From Irineochytrium annulatum (lineage: Eukaryota > Chytridiomycota > Chytridiomycetes > Chytridiales > Chytridiaceae), in the NCBI GenBank assembly GCA_027600665.1, contig JADGJL010000537.1:1-18726 (forward strand): a DNA stretch of 18,726 bases, given 5' to 3'. Of the stretch, positions 1-8,529 are shown piece after piece; position 1 is the first letter of the stretch; each line of letters begins with the position of its first letter. A program made the position numbers and the translations under genes. The notes under the pieces were generated by a model that saw only the letters and a program-made list of their open reading frames with translations, was not told the DNA's origin and ran no database searches.

Positions 1-1
1 C

Positions 2-1159
2 CCCTCCCCTGTCTCCCCTATCCCCGAAGCGGCGACGCTCGACGCGGCGTTCCTCCTCTCATCATCGACCCCGCCGGTACATCTCACCACCTCCCTCCGC
101 CGTATTACCATCCAGCGCCTGGCCGGTGTACCCCCTACATTCCTCCACCTGCTCGTCGCGTGCTCGCCGTCCCTCGAGACGCTCGATCTGAATCGGTGCG
201 CAGGCGCCATGGCAGGAGAATCAATTGACGGCATTGTGGGCCGTTGCACAAACCTTCGTCATCTCCGTCTCATAGGGGAGGTCGCGAGCCCATTGATAGA
301 TACCCCGGACGACAACGGAGGCGCCCACGTCCCCGTCGAGCCCCTCTCCCGTCTCGTCACTACCCTGCCGCTACTTGAGACGCTAGAGCTCGAGCGCATT
401 GGAACTCGCGCTGCCTGGGAATCCGTCTTACCTCTTCTCTACTCCTCACATAAAGCCTTGTTCCCTCGCCTCCGATCCCTCTCCCTCCACCTCTGCGGCA
501 TCAAGTCTGCGCTCCTCCTGGCCTTCCTCCGCTCACCGGTTGGCTTGCCGGCGCTCGAGACGATCAACATCGGCAACTTGACGACGCTCCGATCCCCTGG
601 TGCCACGTCAACCATCTCTCAGCAGGACGACCACCATCATCATTCAAAGCTTGAGCGGCAGGACGAACCGGAAATGGACGACGCTGGCGTACAAGAGTTG
701 CTGTCGCGGTGTCCGAACCTCCGTGACGTCTGCCTTCACGAGCATGACGAGCGCCGGACGCTTCAGCTCGCGCTTGGCTGTGGCCCCGCACTCCGGTCGC
801 TCAAGCTTTGCGTCGACGACTCGCCCGCAGCCCCCTTCTCGTCCTCCTCCCCGCGACCGCCCCCAATCTCCGACGCCGACCTACTATCCCTCGCCCGCGC
901 ATGCCCTTACCTCCGCTCCCTCCGCATTGTGTTTCGCGGCACGGGCGGCGTGACGGGCGCCGGCGTCGCGGCGTGTGTCCGGGAGCTGGGAGACAGCCTG
1001 ACGGATCTCGGCCTAGTGGGCCCGCAGGCGCCTGTGACGCAGAGGCTTGTGAGGGAGTTGGTTGGAGCGAGGGTGGTGAGGAGGGTGAGCGTTGCGGGGA
1101 ACGGGATGGAAATTGCGGACTTGTTGGTGGGACGGGGGGAGGTGAGGCAGGGACAATGA
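2..1159 (+). CDS. Leucine-rich-repeat protein, C-terminal part (5' partial)
   Basis: The frame is open from base 2 and ends at TGA 1157-1159, giving 385 residues; the true start lies upstream of the window. The first ATG inside is at 209, but the 69 codons before it are equally LRR-like (for example SPSLETLDLNRC), so 209 is probably not the start. Irregular leucine-rich repeats run through the whole protein: LPLLETLELE, FPRLRSLSLHLCG, CPNLRDVCLHEHD, GPALRSLKLC, CPYLRSLRIVF, GDSLTDLGLVG. Their spacing and Cys-Pro-x-Leu openings resemble the LRR part of F-box/AMN1-type proteins, which select substrates for SCF ubiquitin ligases. No F-box is visible, because it would lie upstream if present. Two low-complexity inserts interrupt the repeats: a His-rich acidic loop near 630-680 and a Ser/Pro run near 835-870. 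No intron is needed within the visible part. The LRR fold is fairly sure; the F-box role is inference. Confidence 0.75.
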   Translation, partial: PSPVSPIPEAATLDAAFLLSSSTPPVHLTTSLRRITIQRLAGVPPTFLHLLVACSPSLETLDLNRCAGAMAGESIDGIVGRCTNLRHLRLIGEVASPLIDTPDDNGGAHVPVEPLSRLVTTLPLLETLELERIGTRAAWESVLPLLYSSHKALFPRLRSLSLHLCGIKSALLLAFLRSPVGLPALETINIGNLTTLRSPGATSTISQQDDHHHHSKLERQDEPEMDDAGVQELLSRCPNLRDVCLHEHDERRTLQLALGCGPALRSLKLCVDDSPAAPFSSSSPRPPPISDADLLSLARACPYLRSLRIVFRGTGGVTGAGVAACVRELGDSLTDLGLVGPQAPVTQRLVRELVGARVVRRVSVAGNGMEIADLLVGRGEVRQGQ

Positions 1160-2837
1160 GATAAAAGGAGCATGGAGCAGGGTGAGCGTGTTTGGAAACG
1201 CCGAGCTTGATTTTAGTCGGTGGGAAGAAAAGGGACGATGTTACTAAATTTTTGGATGGTGTATGTGTCTGTGTGCGGAGGAAGAAGATTGGGTATACCA
1301 GGGCGGATTGTTTTTTGAGCTTTCCACACCCATTTGTTTATTCTCAGTGCCTTACTTTCGTTTTGTCCTCTCGTTATACTTGTTAAGTACAGCAGTTCTT
1401 CCTACTGTTCGTAATCGCGCATTAACCAGTCCCCTTCGTGGACATCCTTTCGCAAGCTCTACCCCACCACAACTTAGGCATTTATCCCTTTTGTTTATTT
1501 GTGAGATTTTGTGGATATGTCGTAAAACCCAGCTTTTGTTTGGTTCTCAAGGCCCCCGCCTCCAATTCCTTCTTCTTAACTGCCCAACGATTCTCCGCTG
1601 TAGAACTACCCCTGCACTCATCCTCGTTTATTCTATTGTCGTGCCATGTATCGCAAACGTTGCATCTATCCCTGGAAATTTTTTCCCAGTTTTCTCTCCG
1701 GGTTTATATATCATAGTATCATATTTGTGTCATGCTTAAGAAGAGAGCGCATCATTGCTTTTTGTCCCCTCCTTTTCTTTTGGAGATCGAATCGGCGGAC
1801 AACGGATACTTTTCGAGACACCCCTCGATGTCCGGTCGTTGCTTTCCGATGGTTATTCACTTTTGACGAAAATCCATGAGATCCTTTCAAACCGGTGGAC
1901 CAATCCGTGCACATTCACCGATCGGCGATATGCGCAAGGAGGCGAGGCGCGGCCGAGGCCGTCCTCGAGGGCCTCGGCGGCGTCCAGGGCGTCATCGGGG
2001 CGTCGAGTCGTCGTGGATCGTGAACTGCACTTCATCGCTGATACTTTCTTTTTATCCTCACCGTCGGAGCAGTTACAACTTCGCTCATTTGTCCTAAGAT
2101 GAGTGCGACCTATACAGCTACAGTAATAATGCGACGCGTCGACGCAGTGCAGGGCCAGGCCGGCGTCCACTTGAATGCGGTCCAGCATCGCACCAGCATG
2201 GGCCCACATCCGCCATGCTGTCGTGCCAGCGTGCTATGTCACCCGCCGCGATGGCGTTGCCGGACCGCGGTGCTCGGGCACTTCCAGTGACCGTCAGTAG
2301 CCAATGAATCTCTCGTGCGTTGAAGGACGCGGAGTGCCGGTGTGAGGCTCGCGTATTGGCATGTCTTCGGCTTGCCCAGTGGGCTAACATGCGGTCGTTG
2401 AATATGCGTGAGTTAGTGTCGCGTCAAGTGGGTTAAGAACGAAACAAGGTTGGTGTGGGCAAGCATCGTGGGCCACTCTATCATTACATTTATCCTCCCG
2501 TTTGTTGGGTGGGCACTGGATGAACTCAGGGAATTCGGCGGATAGGTACACCCCACGACGAAAGCACGCTGGCCGTCGGGAGGTAGCCGCAGGTCGCTAA
2601 ACTGGGCTGAAGAACCACGTGTTTGTAGCTTTAGAGCCATTCCCTGGCGACTAGGTGGGCCGTCATTGGGAACTTAGCTGGAACGCCCTCCGTGTGGTTA
2701 TCACCTGGCAGTTTGTCTCTCTTCTCATAAGTTCAACTCTACATGTATTTGACAGCATAATGGTCATTGAATATAGAAGATTGGACACAGCTGAAGCCCC
2801 TTAATCTTCACGCGTCGAGCGTCATCCTCCCATCGAC
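1160..2837. other. Intergenic spacer between convergent genes
   Basis: About 1.7 kb between the LRR stop and the stop of the first permease. Short open frames occur on both strands (for example minus strand 1853-2209), but none has a recognisable domain, consistent codon use or splice-linked extension. The left half is T-rich with no convincing gene. A GC-rich island near 1930-2030 holds a 9-bp perfect inverted repeat. The right end (about 2776-2837) is probably the permease 3' UTR, because part of it is shared with the second permease copy. Confidence 0.6.
1952..1978. repeat. GC-rich 9-bp inverted repeat (possible hairpin)
   Basis: GCCGAGGCC (1952-1960) and GGCCTCGGC (1970-1978) are perfect reverse complements separated by a 9-base loop. 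They lie in a GC-rich island inside an otherwise less GC-rich spacer. A hairpin could form in RNA from either strand. No function is assigned. Confidence 0.5.
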
Positions 2838-5216
2838 TCAGCCGACAGCGGATTCTTTCCGCGTATTTTCCTTTGTCCAGAAGTGGAAGATAAGGGCGTC
2901 TTCCGTTGGTAGCAAATGCGACTTGCCGTTGATGACGAAGAAGGAACCGCCACTGAGGAAAGGGCAGCGTCAGCGTCAATTAAAGATTGTGTCTAAACTC
3001 ACATCAGCATCTTAACGACATAGGTGACCATCGTTATCTCGAAGTCGGTTGATGTCACGAGTTGCTCGATCACGATCAGACAGCACATCAGCAGAAGGAA
3101 TATGCCGCCTAACCAGCCGAATGGGGAGCGATAGGGCCGCGGGGCGTCGGGATGCCTGAAGTGGAACAGGATGTACACGTAGGCCACTCCAATGTACGTC
3201 ATAATCGCAGAGAGAATTGTGAGGCTGTGCGGCTGTTAGTGAGTATCGTCGGTGATAGTAAAGTTGCTCACTCTAATAGCACTCCGGCCGGGTCGACGGA
3301 TCCGATCAGCCCTTCAAGATAAACCCCGACCCCGGCCATAAAGAAAGCATACACCGACACGAAGATGACGCTTCGCATCGGCACCCTCCCGCTCGACCAG
3401 CACGTGATCGACATCGAGCTCGGCATGTACCCCGCCCGCGAAAGAGCCCACATTTGCCTTGACGCCGCCCACAACATCGCGATGCCGTTGGTCAGGAACG
3501 CCGGGAACATGAGCGCCAGCCCCATCTTCCTCGTCCCTGGGCCGAACACAGCCATCATTGTCGCCACCATCGGGTAGTCGGCCTCCCCAATCGCGGAGGC
3601 CCCCGGTACCGACATGAGCGTGAAAGTTGAGAGCGCCAGGGCCGACAAAAAGAGCGTCAGCCAGCTTAAAACGAGGCCACGTGGGGTCGTCTTTCGCTCA
3701 TCCCGCACCTCCGTACCTGCGAGCGCCACGACCTCGACGCCCGTAAACCACCAGATGGCTGCAGGGAGGGCGTTGAGCACGCCAATTACGCCGCTGGGGA
3801 AGAACGACGACTTGCCGGGGGTAGCATAGGTCGGGTCCTCCTCTATACCCTCCGTGATCGCAGTCGGGTCCCAAGAGAAGACACCGACCATAACGCAGTA
3901 ACCTACTATCTGCGCTATGCAAACGACATTTAGGATGGCCATTACATCCCATGGGACGCGGTCTGAGAGCATGATGAAGCAGCACGCGCATAGGAATGCG
4001 ATCCATATAGCAGGGGCGTAGGCGCGGTGATTTAGCTCCAACATTTCGCAGGTGGTCTGTGACACACCGACAAGAAGCAGGGAGATGAACATGACTGCGT
4101 TTTTTTGAAGCGGAACTTCAGATGGATAATGTCGATATTTCCTCCCTACCATATTCGATGCACTCCGAGTGTCCGACGAGGAAGCCCAACCAGTTGCCTC
4201 CGATAGCTCTGGAGAAGGCGAAATTGCCCCCAAGGACGGGTATGCTGAGGGCCATCTCGGCAAGCGACAGGACCAGGCAGAGGTACATCAGGCCGGCGAG
4301 GCACGTCGAGGCCATAAGGCCCCCGAAGCCGCCTTTTGCGACTGCTGTGTTCCACCCAGCAAATTCGCCGGTGATGACAGCGCTGACTCCAAGCCCGACC
4401 ACCTGGAAGAGCGAAGCCTAGAAAAAGAGTTTCTTGAGGCACTGGCGTAGGGTGGACGACGATGCATACCTTGTACGACGGAAGAGTCCGTCTCTCAAAG
4501 TAGATAGCGAGTCGTTCTTCATTCGAGCTGCCGACCGGGAACGTGTTCACCATCACCCTCTCCCCCCACCAATCCTTCCAGGTCCGCCCCCCGCCAAGGC
4601 CATCATCACTAAACGCCACAATCTCCTTTGCTATCTTCAATTCCTCCTCCGGCGTCCGCCCCAAATGCTCATGGCTCCTCAGCGCTGAGCATCTTAGGCT
4701 CGTCGCGCTCTTCCCGAAGAAGAACCCAGCCTCCGCGTCCACCATCTTGTGCGCCTGCGCCGGCACGTCGTCCGCGACGGCGTCGCGCCGCTGCGCCGCG
4801 ACGGCGGCCCCGTTGAACTTGCCGAACGTGTGCCGGAGGTAGTCACCGGCCGAGCCGACCTCACCGCCATGGCCGCAGGAGAGTCCGTTGTCTTGCGGGA
4901 AGAGAACTGCCGACGACGGCGAGCGCTCCAGCTGGTCTGGGGACGTGGCATCCTGGGGCAGGCAGATGCCGTGGGAAACGCGCGCACAAAGCGAGGTCAG
5001 CGGCGGGAGTGGGAGTGACGGCGGCTGCACGGGGCGCGTCGCGTGCGGCAGCGGCGCGTCGAGGGACGCGTCGAGCTGGAGGGAGAGGAGCGCGCGCCGG
5101 ACGCGCAACGACTCGAGCTGGACGGTGGCAGAGTAGTCATCGAGGTCGAGATCGTTCTCCGCGTGGATGGCCTCGGAGCCGAGGTGGCCGCTGTCGTCGA
5201 CCCTTGGTGGAGCCAT
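2838..5216 (-). CDS. APC-superfamily permease A, ethanolamine/amino-acid permease-like (5 exons)
   Basis: Model: complement(join(2838..2952, 3003..3224, 3272..4094, 4150..4417, 4470..5216)), 724 aa, start ATG 5216-5214, stop TGA 2840-2838. Introns of 52, 55, 47 and 50 nt begin GTATGC, GTAGGG, GTGAGC and GTGAGT and end in TAG or CAG; phases are 0, 1, 2 and 2. Residues 1-249 form a hydrophilic N-terminal extension. Membrane segments follow. TM1 carries GLGVSAVITGEFAGWN, and TM2 is followed by AEMALSIPVLGGNFAFSRA and the pair GFLVGHSECIEY; this pattern is typical of the ethanolamine-permease (EAT) branch of APC transporters. Further APC signatures are GVEVVALAGTEVRDERKTTPRG, split here as GVEVVALAG and TEVRDERKTTPRG, then ASRQMWALSRAGYMP and the conserved RPYRSPFG near the last TMs. 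The family predicts proton- or cation-coupled uptake of amino acids, polyamines or ethanolamine across a membrane; the substrate cannot be read from sequence. Stops after VLLE (3269) and after KMLM are intronic. Confidence 0.92.
3003..3339 (-). repeat. Near-identical 337-bp tract shared with 5811-6147
   Basis: This covers exon 4, intron 3 and the last 68 bases of exon 3 of permease A. Aligned by eye with 5811-6147 of permease B it differs at 6 positions: 4 in exon 4, 2 in intron 3 and none in the exon 3 end. This is about 98% identity including the intron, far above the rest of the duplicated genes. A recent gene-conversion tract is the simplest reading. Confidence 0.8.
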
Positions 5217-5643
5217 GACGCGGATGCCGGTTCGCTCCTTGTCAGCGAACGCTAGAATCTATGTGGGCCTCTGGCGCCGTCGTCTTCCAATGGAGGATTA
5301 CCAAGATTTTCGGTGGGACCTCTTGGGCTGGACATTGCAGATCCGTCGCAACTTAGAACAGCCTTCTGCTACTATCGTTTACCACACCCAATCGACATTT
5401 TTAGACCCGGAGAAAAACAGGACCTCACAAATCAGTAGGCCGCCGTCCACTTCATTGTCCTATATGCAAAGCCTGCGCGTAAATCTGGTTATCACGGTGC
5501 CTGCAATGGTGCGATACATGCTTCTATTATGCAGCAATATCACGTATCTGACACCTGCAACGTTCTATAAATAAGGAAGATTGGGCACAACAGCTGAAGA
5601 CAGCCCATCAATCCTCCCGTCAAAACCTCATCGTCCCATGGGC
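5217..5643. other. Intergenic: permease B 3' UTR and permease A promoter region
   Basis: 427 bp between same-strand genes. The right end carries the 3'-UTR block shared with unit A (5576-5599). The left end must hold the permease A promoter. I see no further gene, and no clear TATA box or palindrome. Confidence 0.6.
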
Positions 5644-8108
5644 TCAACAAGCGCCAGATACTTTCTTCTCTTTCTCCTTTGCCCAAAAGGTAAAAATAAG
5701 GGCGTCTTCCGTTGGCAGCAAATGCGACTTGCCGTTGATGACGAAGAAAGATCCGCCACTGTGCAAAGGGCAGCGTCAGCGTCAACTACAAAGCTTGTGT
5801 ATAAACTCACATCAGCATCTTTACGACATAGGTGACCATCGTTATCTCGAAGTCGGTTGATGTCACGAGTTGCTCGATCACGATCAGACAGCACATCAGC
5901 AGAAGGAATACGCCGCCTAGCCAGCCGAATGGGGAGCGATAGGGCCGCGGGGCGTCGGGATGCCTGAAGTGGAACAGGATGTACACGTAGGCCACTCCAA
6001 TGTACGTCATAATCGCCGAGAGAATTGTGAGGCTGAGCGGTTGTTAGTGAGTATCGTCGGTGATAGTAAAGTTGCTCACTCTAATAGCACTCCGGCCGGG
6101 TCGACGGATCCGATCAGCCCTTCAAGATAAACCCCGACCCCGGCCATTAAATAAGCGTACACCGACACGAAGATGACGCTCCTCATCGGCACCCTTCCGC
6201 TCGACCAGCACGTTATTGACATCGAGCTTGGCATGTACCCCGCCCGCGAAAGAGCCCACATTTGCCTCGACGCCGCCCACAACATGGCGATACCGTTCGT
6301 CAGGAACGCCGGGAACATAAGCGCCAGCCCTATTTTCCTCATCCCCGGACCAAACACGGCCACCATCGTCGCGACCATCGGGTAGTCGGCCTCCCCGATC
6401 GCGGCGGCCCCCGGCACCGACATGAGCGTGAACGTCGAGAGCGCGAGGGCCGACAGAAAAAGCGTTAACCAGCTTATGACGAGGCCACGAGGGGTAGTCT
6501 TTCGCTCATCCCGCACCTCCGTACCTGCGAGCGCCACGACTTCGACGCCCGTGTACCACCAGATGGCAGCCGGGAGGGCATTGAGAACGCCCACGGCGCC
6601 GCTGGGGAAGAGCGACGACTTGCCGGGAGTTGCGTAGGTCGGGTCCTCCTCTAGGCCCTCGGTGATCTGCGACGGGTCCCAGGAGAAGACCCCGACCATT
6701 ACGCAGTAGCCGATGATTTGGACTACGCAAACTACGTTGAGGATCGCCATTACATCCCACGGGGCGCGGGCAGAGAGCATGATCGCGACGCAGATGAGTA
6801 TGAATGCGAGCCAGATTGCGGGAGCGTAGGCGCGGTGATCTATGTCCAGCATTTCGCAAACGGTCTCTGACACGCCGACAAGGACTAACGAGAGGAACAT
6901 GACTGTACTTCCAAGTCAGTTGGATGAAGGAACGCCTGAAGTCGTCCTTACCATACTCTATGCATTCTGAGTGCCCGACCAGGAAGCCGAGCCAGTTGCC
7001 TCCAATAGCTCGAGAAAAAGCGAAGTTGCCTCCGACGACGGGTATACTAAGGGCCATCTCGGCAAGCGATAGGATGAGGCACAGGTACATCAGGCCAGCA
7101 AGCCACGTCGAAGTCATTAGGCCCCCAAATCCGCCCTCTACAATCCCTGTGTTCCACCCGGCGAACTCGCCCGTGATGACTGCACCAACCCCGAGTCCGA
7201 CAACCTGGAAAAGCGAAGCCTGCGAAATGCTCCTTAGACGGCGAGGTAGTACTTTAAAGCTCAAAATAATCGATGAGGCATACTTTATACGACGGAAGTG
7301 TCCGCCTATCGAAGTAGATGGCCAGCCGCTCCTCATTCGAGCTGCCAACCGGGAACCTGTTCACCATCACCCTCTCTCCCCACCAATCCTTCCACGTCCT
7401 CCCCCCATCCACGCTCTGATCGCCGTACTTCGCAGCCTCATGCGCAATTTTCACATCGTCCAAATGACCCAAATGGTCATGGCTCTGGAGCGCCACGCAC
7501 CTCAGGCTGGTCGCGCTCTTCCCAAAAAAGAACTCGGCCTCCGCGTCCACCATCTTGTGCGCCAGCGTCGGCACGTCAACTGCGACCGCGTCGCGCCGCT
7601 TCGCCGCGACGGCCGTCCCGTTAAACTTGCGGAACGCATGCCGCAGATAATCGTTAGCCGAGGCGACCTCGCCACCATGGCCGCGGGAGAGACCCCCGTT
7701 GCCGTGTGCGTGCTGGAATAGAAGCGCGGCCGACGGCGATGACGGCGAGCCCTCGAACCCCGATGAGGGTGACAGCTCGAGATCGGTTGGGGACGTGGCG
7801 CTCTTCGGCAATGAGAGGCGCGGGCCGCGTGTCGTCACCGGTGGCGGATGTGGGTGCGAGTGCGGCGGGTGAGGGTGTGGGTTCGGGGGAGGGTGTGTGG
7901 AGCGTATCCCCGGCCGTGGCGTTGTGTCGTCTGGGGCGTCATCGTGCAGGAGCGCCTCGTATTGGACCGCGAGGCGCGCGCGCTGGGCGCGCAGGGACTC
8001 GAGTTTAACGGAAGCGAAGTACACATCGTCAAGGTCGAGGTCGTTCTCCGCAAGAAGGGCCTCGGAGCCGAGGTGGCCGTCGTCATCGAACCCTGGTGGT
8101 GAGTGCAT
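5644..8108 (-). CDS. APC-superfamily permease B, ethanolamine/amino-acid permease-like (5 exons)
   Basis: Model: complement(join(5644..5758, 5811..6032, 6080..6902, 6952..7219, 7284..8108)), 750 aa, start ATG 8108-8106, stop TGA 5646-5644. Introns are 64, 49, 47 and 52 nt at the same positions and phases (0, 1, 2, 2) as in permease A. The hydrophilic N-terminus spans residues 1-275. It has a conserved opening (GHLGSEALLAENDLDLDD), a variable linker with a His/Pro run near residues 72-90 (HPHPPHSHPHPPP), and a conserved block from about 146 to 275 including HKMVDAEAEFFFGKSATSL, RTWKDWWGERVMVN and YFDRRTLPSYK. TM1 follows at once (GLGVGAVITGEFAGWN), then SIPVVGGNFAFSRA, GFLVGHSECIEY, GVEVVALAG, ASRQMWALSRAGYMP and RPYRSPFG. 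These are APC signatures, closest in my judgement to EAT-type permeases. The C-terminal tail (IGGSFFVINGKSHLLPTED) is conserved with copy A and comes from exon 5. Substrate and membrane are unknown. The gene lies directly downstream of the ABC exporter in the same orientation. Confidence 0.92.
5811..6147 (-). repeat. Near-identical 337-bp tract shared with 3003-3339
   Basis: Partner of the tract in permease A: exon 4, intron 3 and the end of exon 3, differing from the A tract at 6 of 337 positions. Just beyond 6147 the two copies diverge again (a run of changes around 6147-6153). Confidence 0.8.
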
Positions 8109-8529
8109 GGGATGGGTGGGACCTTGGACGGAGTGCCGGTGTACTCCGCGCTATTGTGCACGAAGTGGCCTGTGATGGGCGCGTCGGGGAGCAGCAACCC
8201 AAACGCGTAAATCAAGCTCATAATTTAGGTAGAGATTTGCAGAGAGCCTTGGGCCGAGACCCTCCGCCCGACAATGGGGTGCGCGGAAGTACTTCCCGTC
8301 GGGCCGACCTCTTTCCGGAGGAACGAATGAGATTCAGCGTACTATTAGTATCTAGTATTTATTTTCTTGTTTACTATTACTCGCTATATATCGCTCTACA
8401 GCCGGCCATTTCCTCGTTGTGTACACGCTCGGAAAGCGGATATGCGTTGCTCCAAAACAAAAGAAGAACTACCCTATCTAAAGAGTGTTCGCCTGCGAAC
8501 TACATGTCCTTTGTTAAAACTGCTCGATG
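8109..8529. other. Intergenic: ABC transporter 3' UTR and permease B promoter region
   Basis: 421 bp between two same-strand genes. The right part is AT-rich, as expected for a 3' end. The part closer to permease B is GC-rich and contains the 12-bp palindrome at 8285-8296. No gene model is supported here. Confidence 0.6.
8285..8296. promoter_or_regulatory. 12-bp perfect palindrome GGAAGTACTTCC, candidate regulator site
   Basis: GGAAGTACTTCC is its own reverse complement and lies about 180 bp upstream of the permease B start codon. A perfect symmetric site in a promoter-sized spacer fits binding of a dimeric transcription factor, but no partner site was seen upstream of permease A. The assignment rests on symmetry and position only. 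Confidence 0.25.

Larger units (their letters stand above)
2776..5216 (-). repeat. Permease tandem duplication, unit A
   Basis: This unit contains permease A plus about 60 bp beyond its stop. The matching unit B is 5576-8108. Homology continues past the stop codons: 2776-2796 here and 5576-5599 in unit B share a short block beginning GAAGATTGG and ending CAGCTGAAG on the plus strand, with a 3-base insertion in unit B. The copied segment therefore included 3' UTR sequence. Promoter regions upstream of the two start codons do not look similar by eye. Confidence 0.85.
5576..8108 (-). repeat. Permease tandem duplication, unit B
   Basis: Direct-repeat partner of 2776-5216. Exons 2-5 are exactly 268, 823, 222 and 115 nt in both copies. 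Exon 1 differs (825 here, 747 in A) because of a longer Pro/His linker. Introns 1 and 2 differ in length (64 and 49 here; 52 and 55 in A) and sequence, introns 3 (47 nt in both) and 4 remain alike. Confidence 0.85.

Noticed and set aside
1853..2209. Minus-strand open frame as a gene
   Set aside because: No recognisable domain, mixed composition, and no plausible promoter or splice-linked extension.
2680..2760. Possible tRNA from a TTCAACTC-like B-box sequence
   Set aside because: No matching A box, acceptor stem or anticodon stem could be folded around it.
2999..3003. Permease ending after KMLM at the TGA near 3000
   Set aside because: A strong GTGAGT donor overlaps this stop. A 50-nt intron leads to a C-terminal exon of equal length (115 nt) and similar protein in both copies.
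3268..3272. Permease ending at the TGA after VLLE
   Set aside because: The stop lies in intron 3. Splicing GA to C at 3272/3224 continues the APC fold into the final TM segments, and copy B does exactly the same.
4146..4469. Read-through of permease A exon 1 into intron 1 and beyond
   Set aside because: Past 4470 the frame loses similarity to copy B and becomes Arg-rich, while the adjacent frame carries the conserved TM1-TM2 sequence; this marks an intron, not coding.
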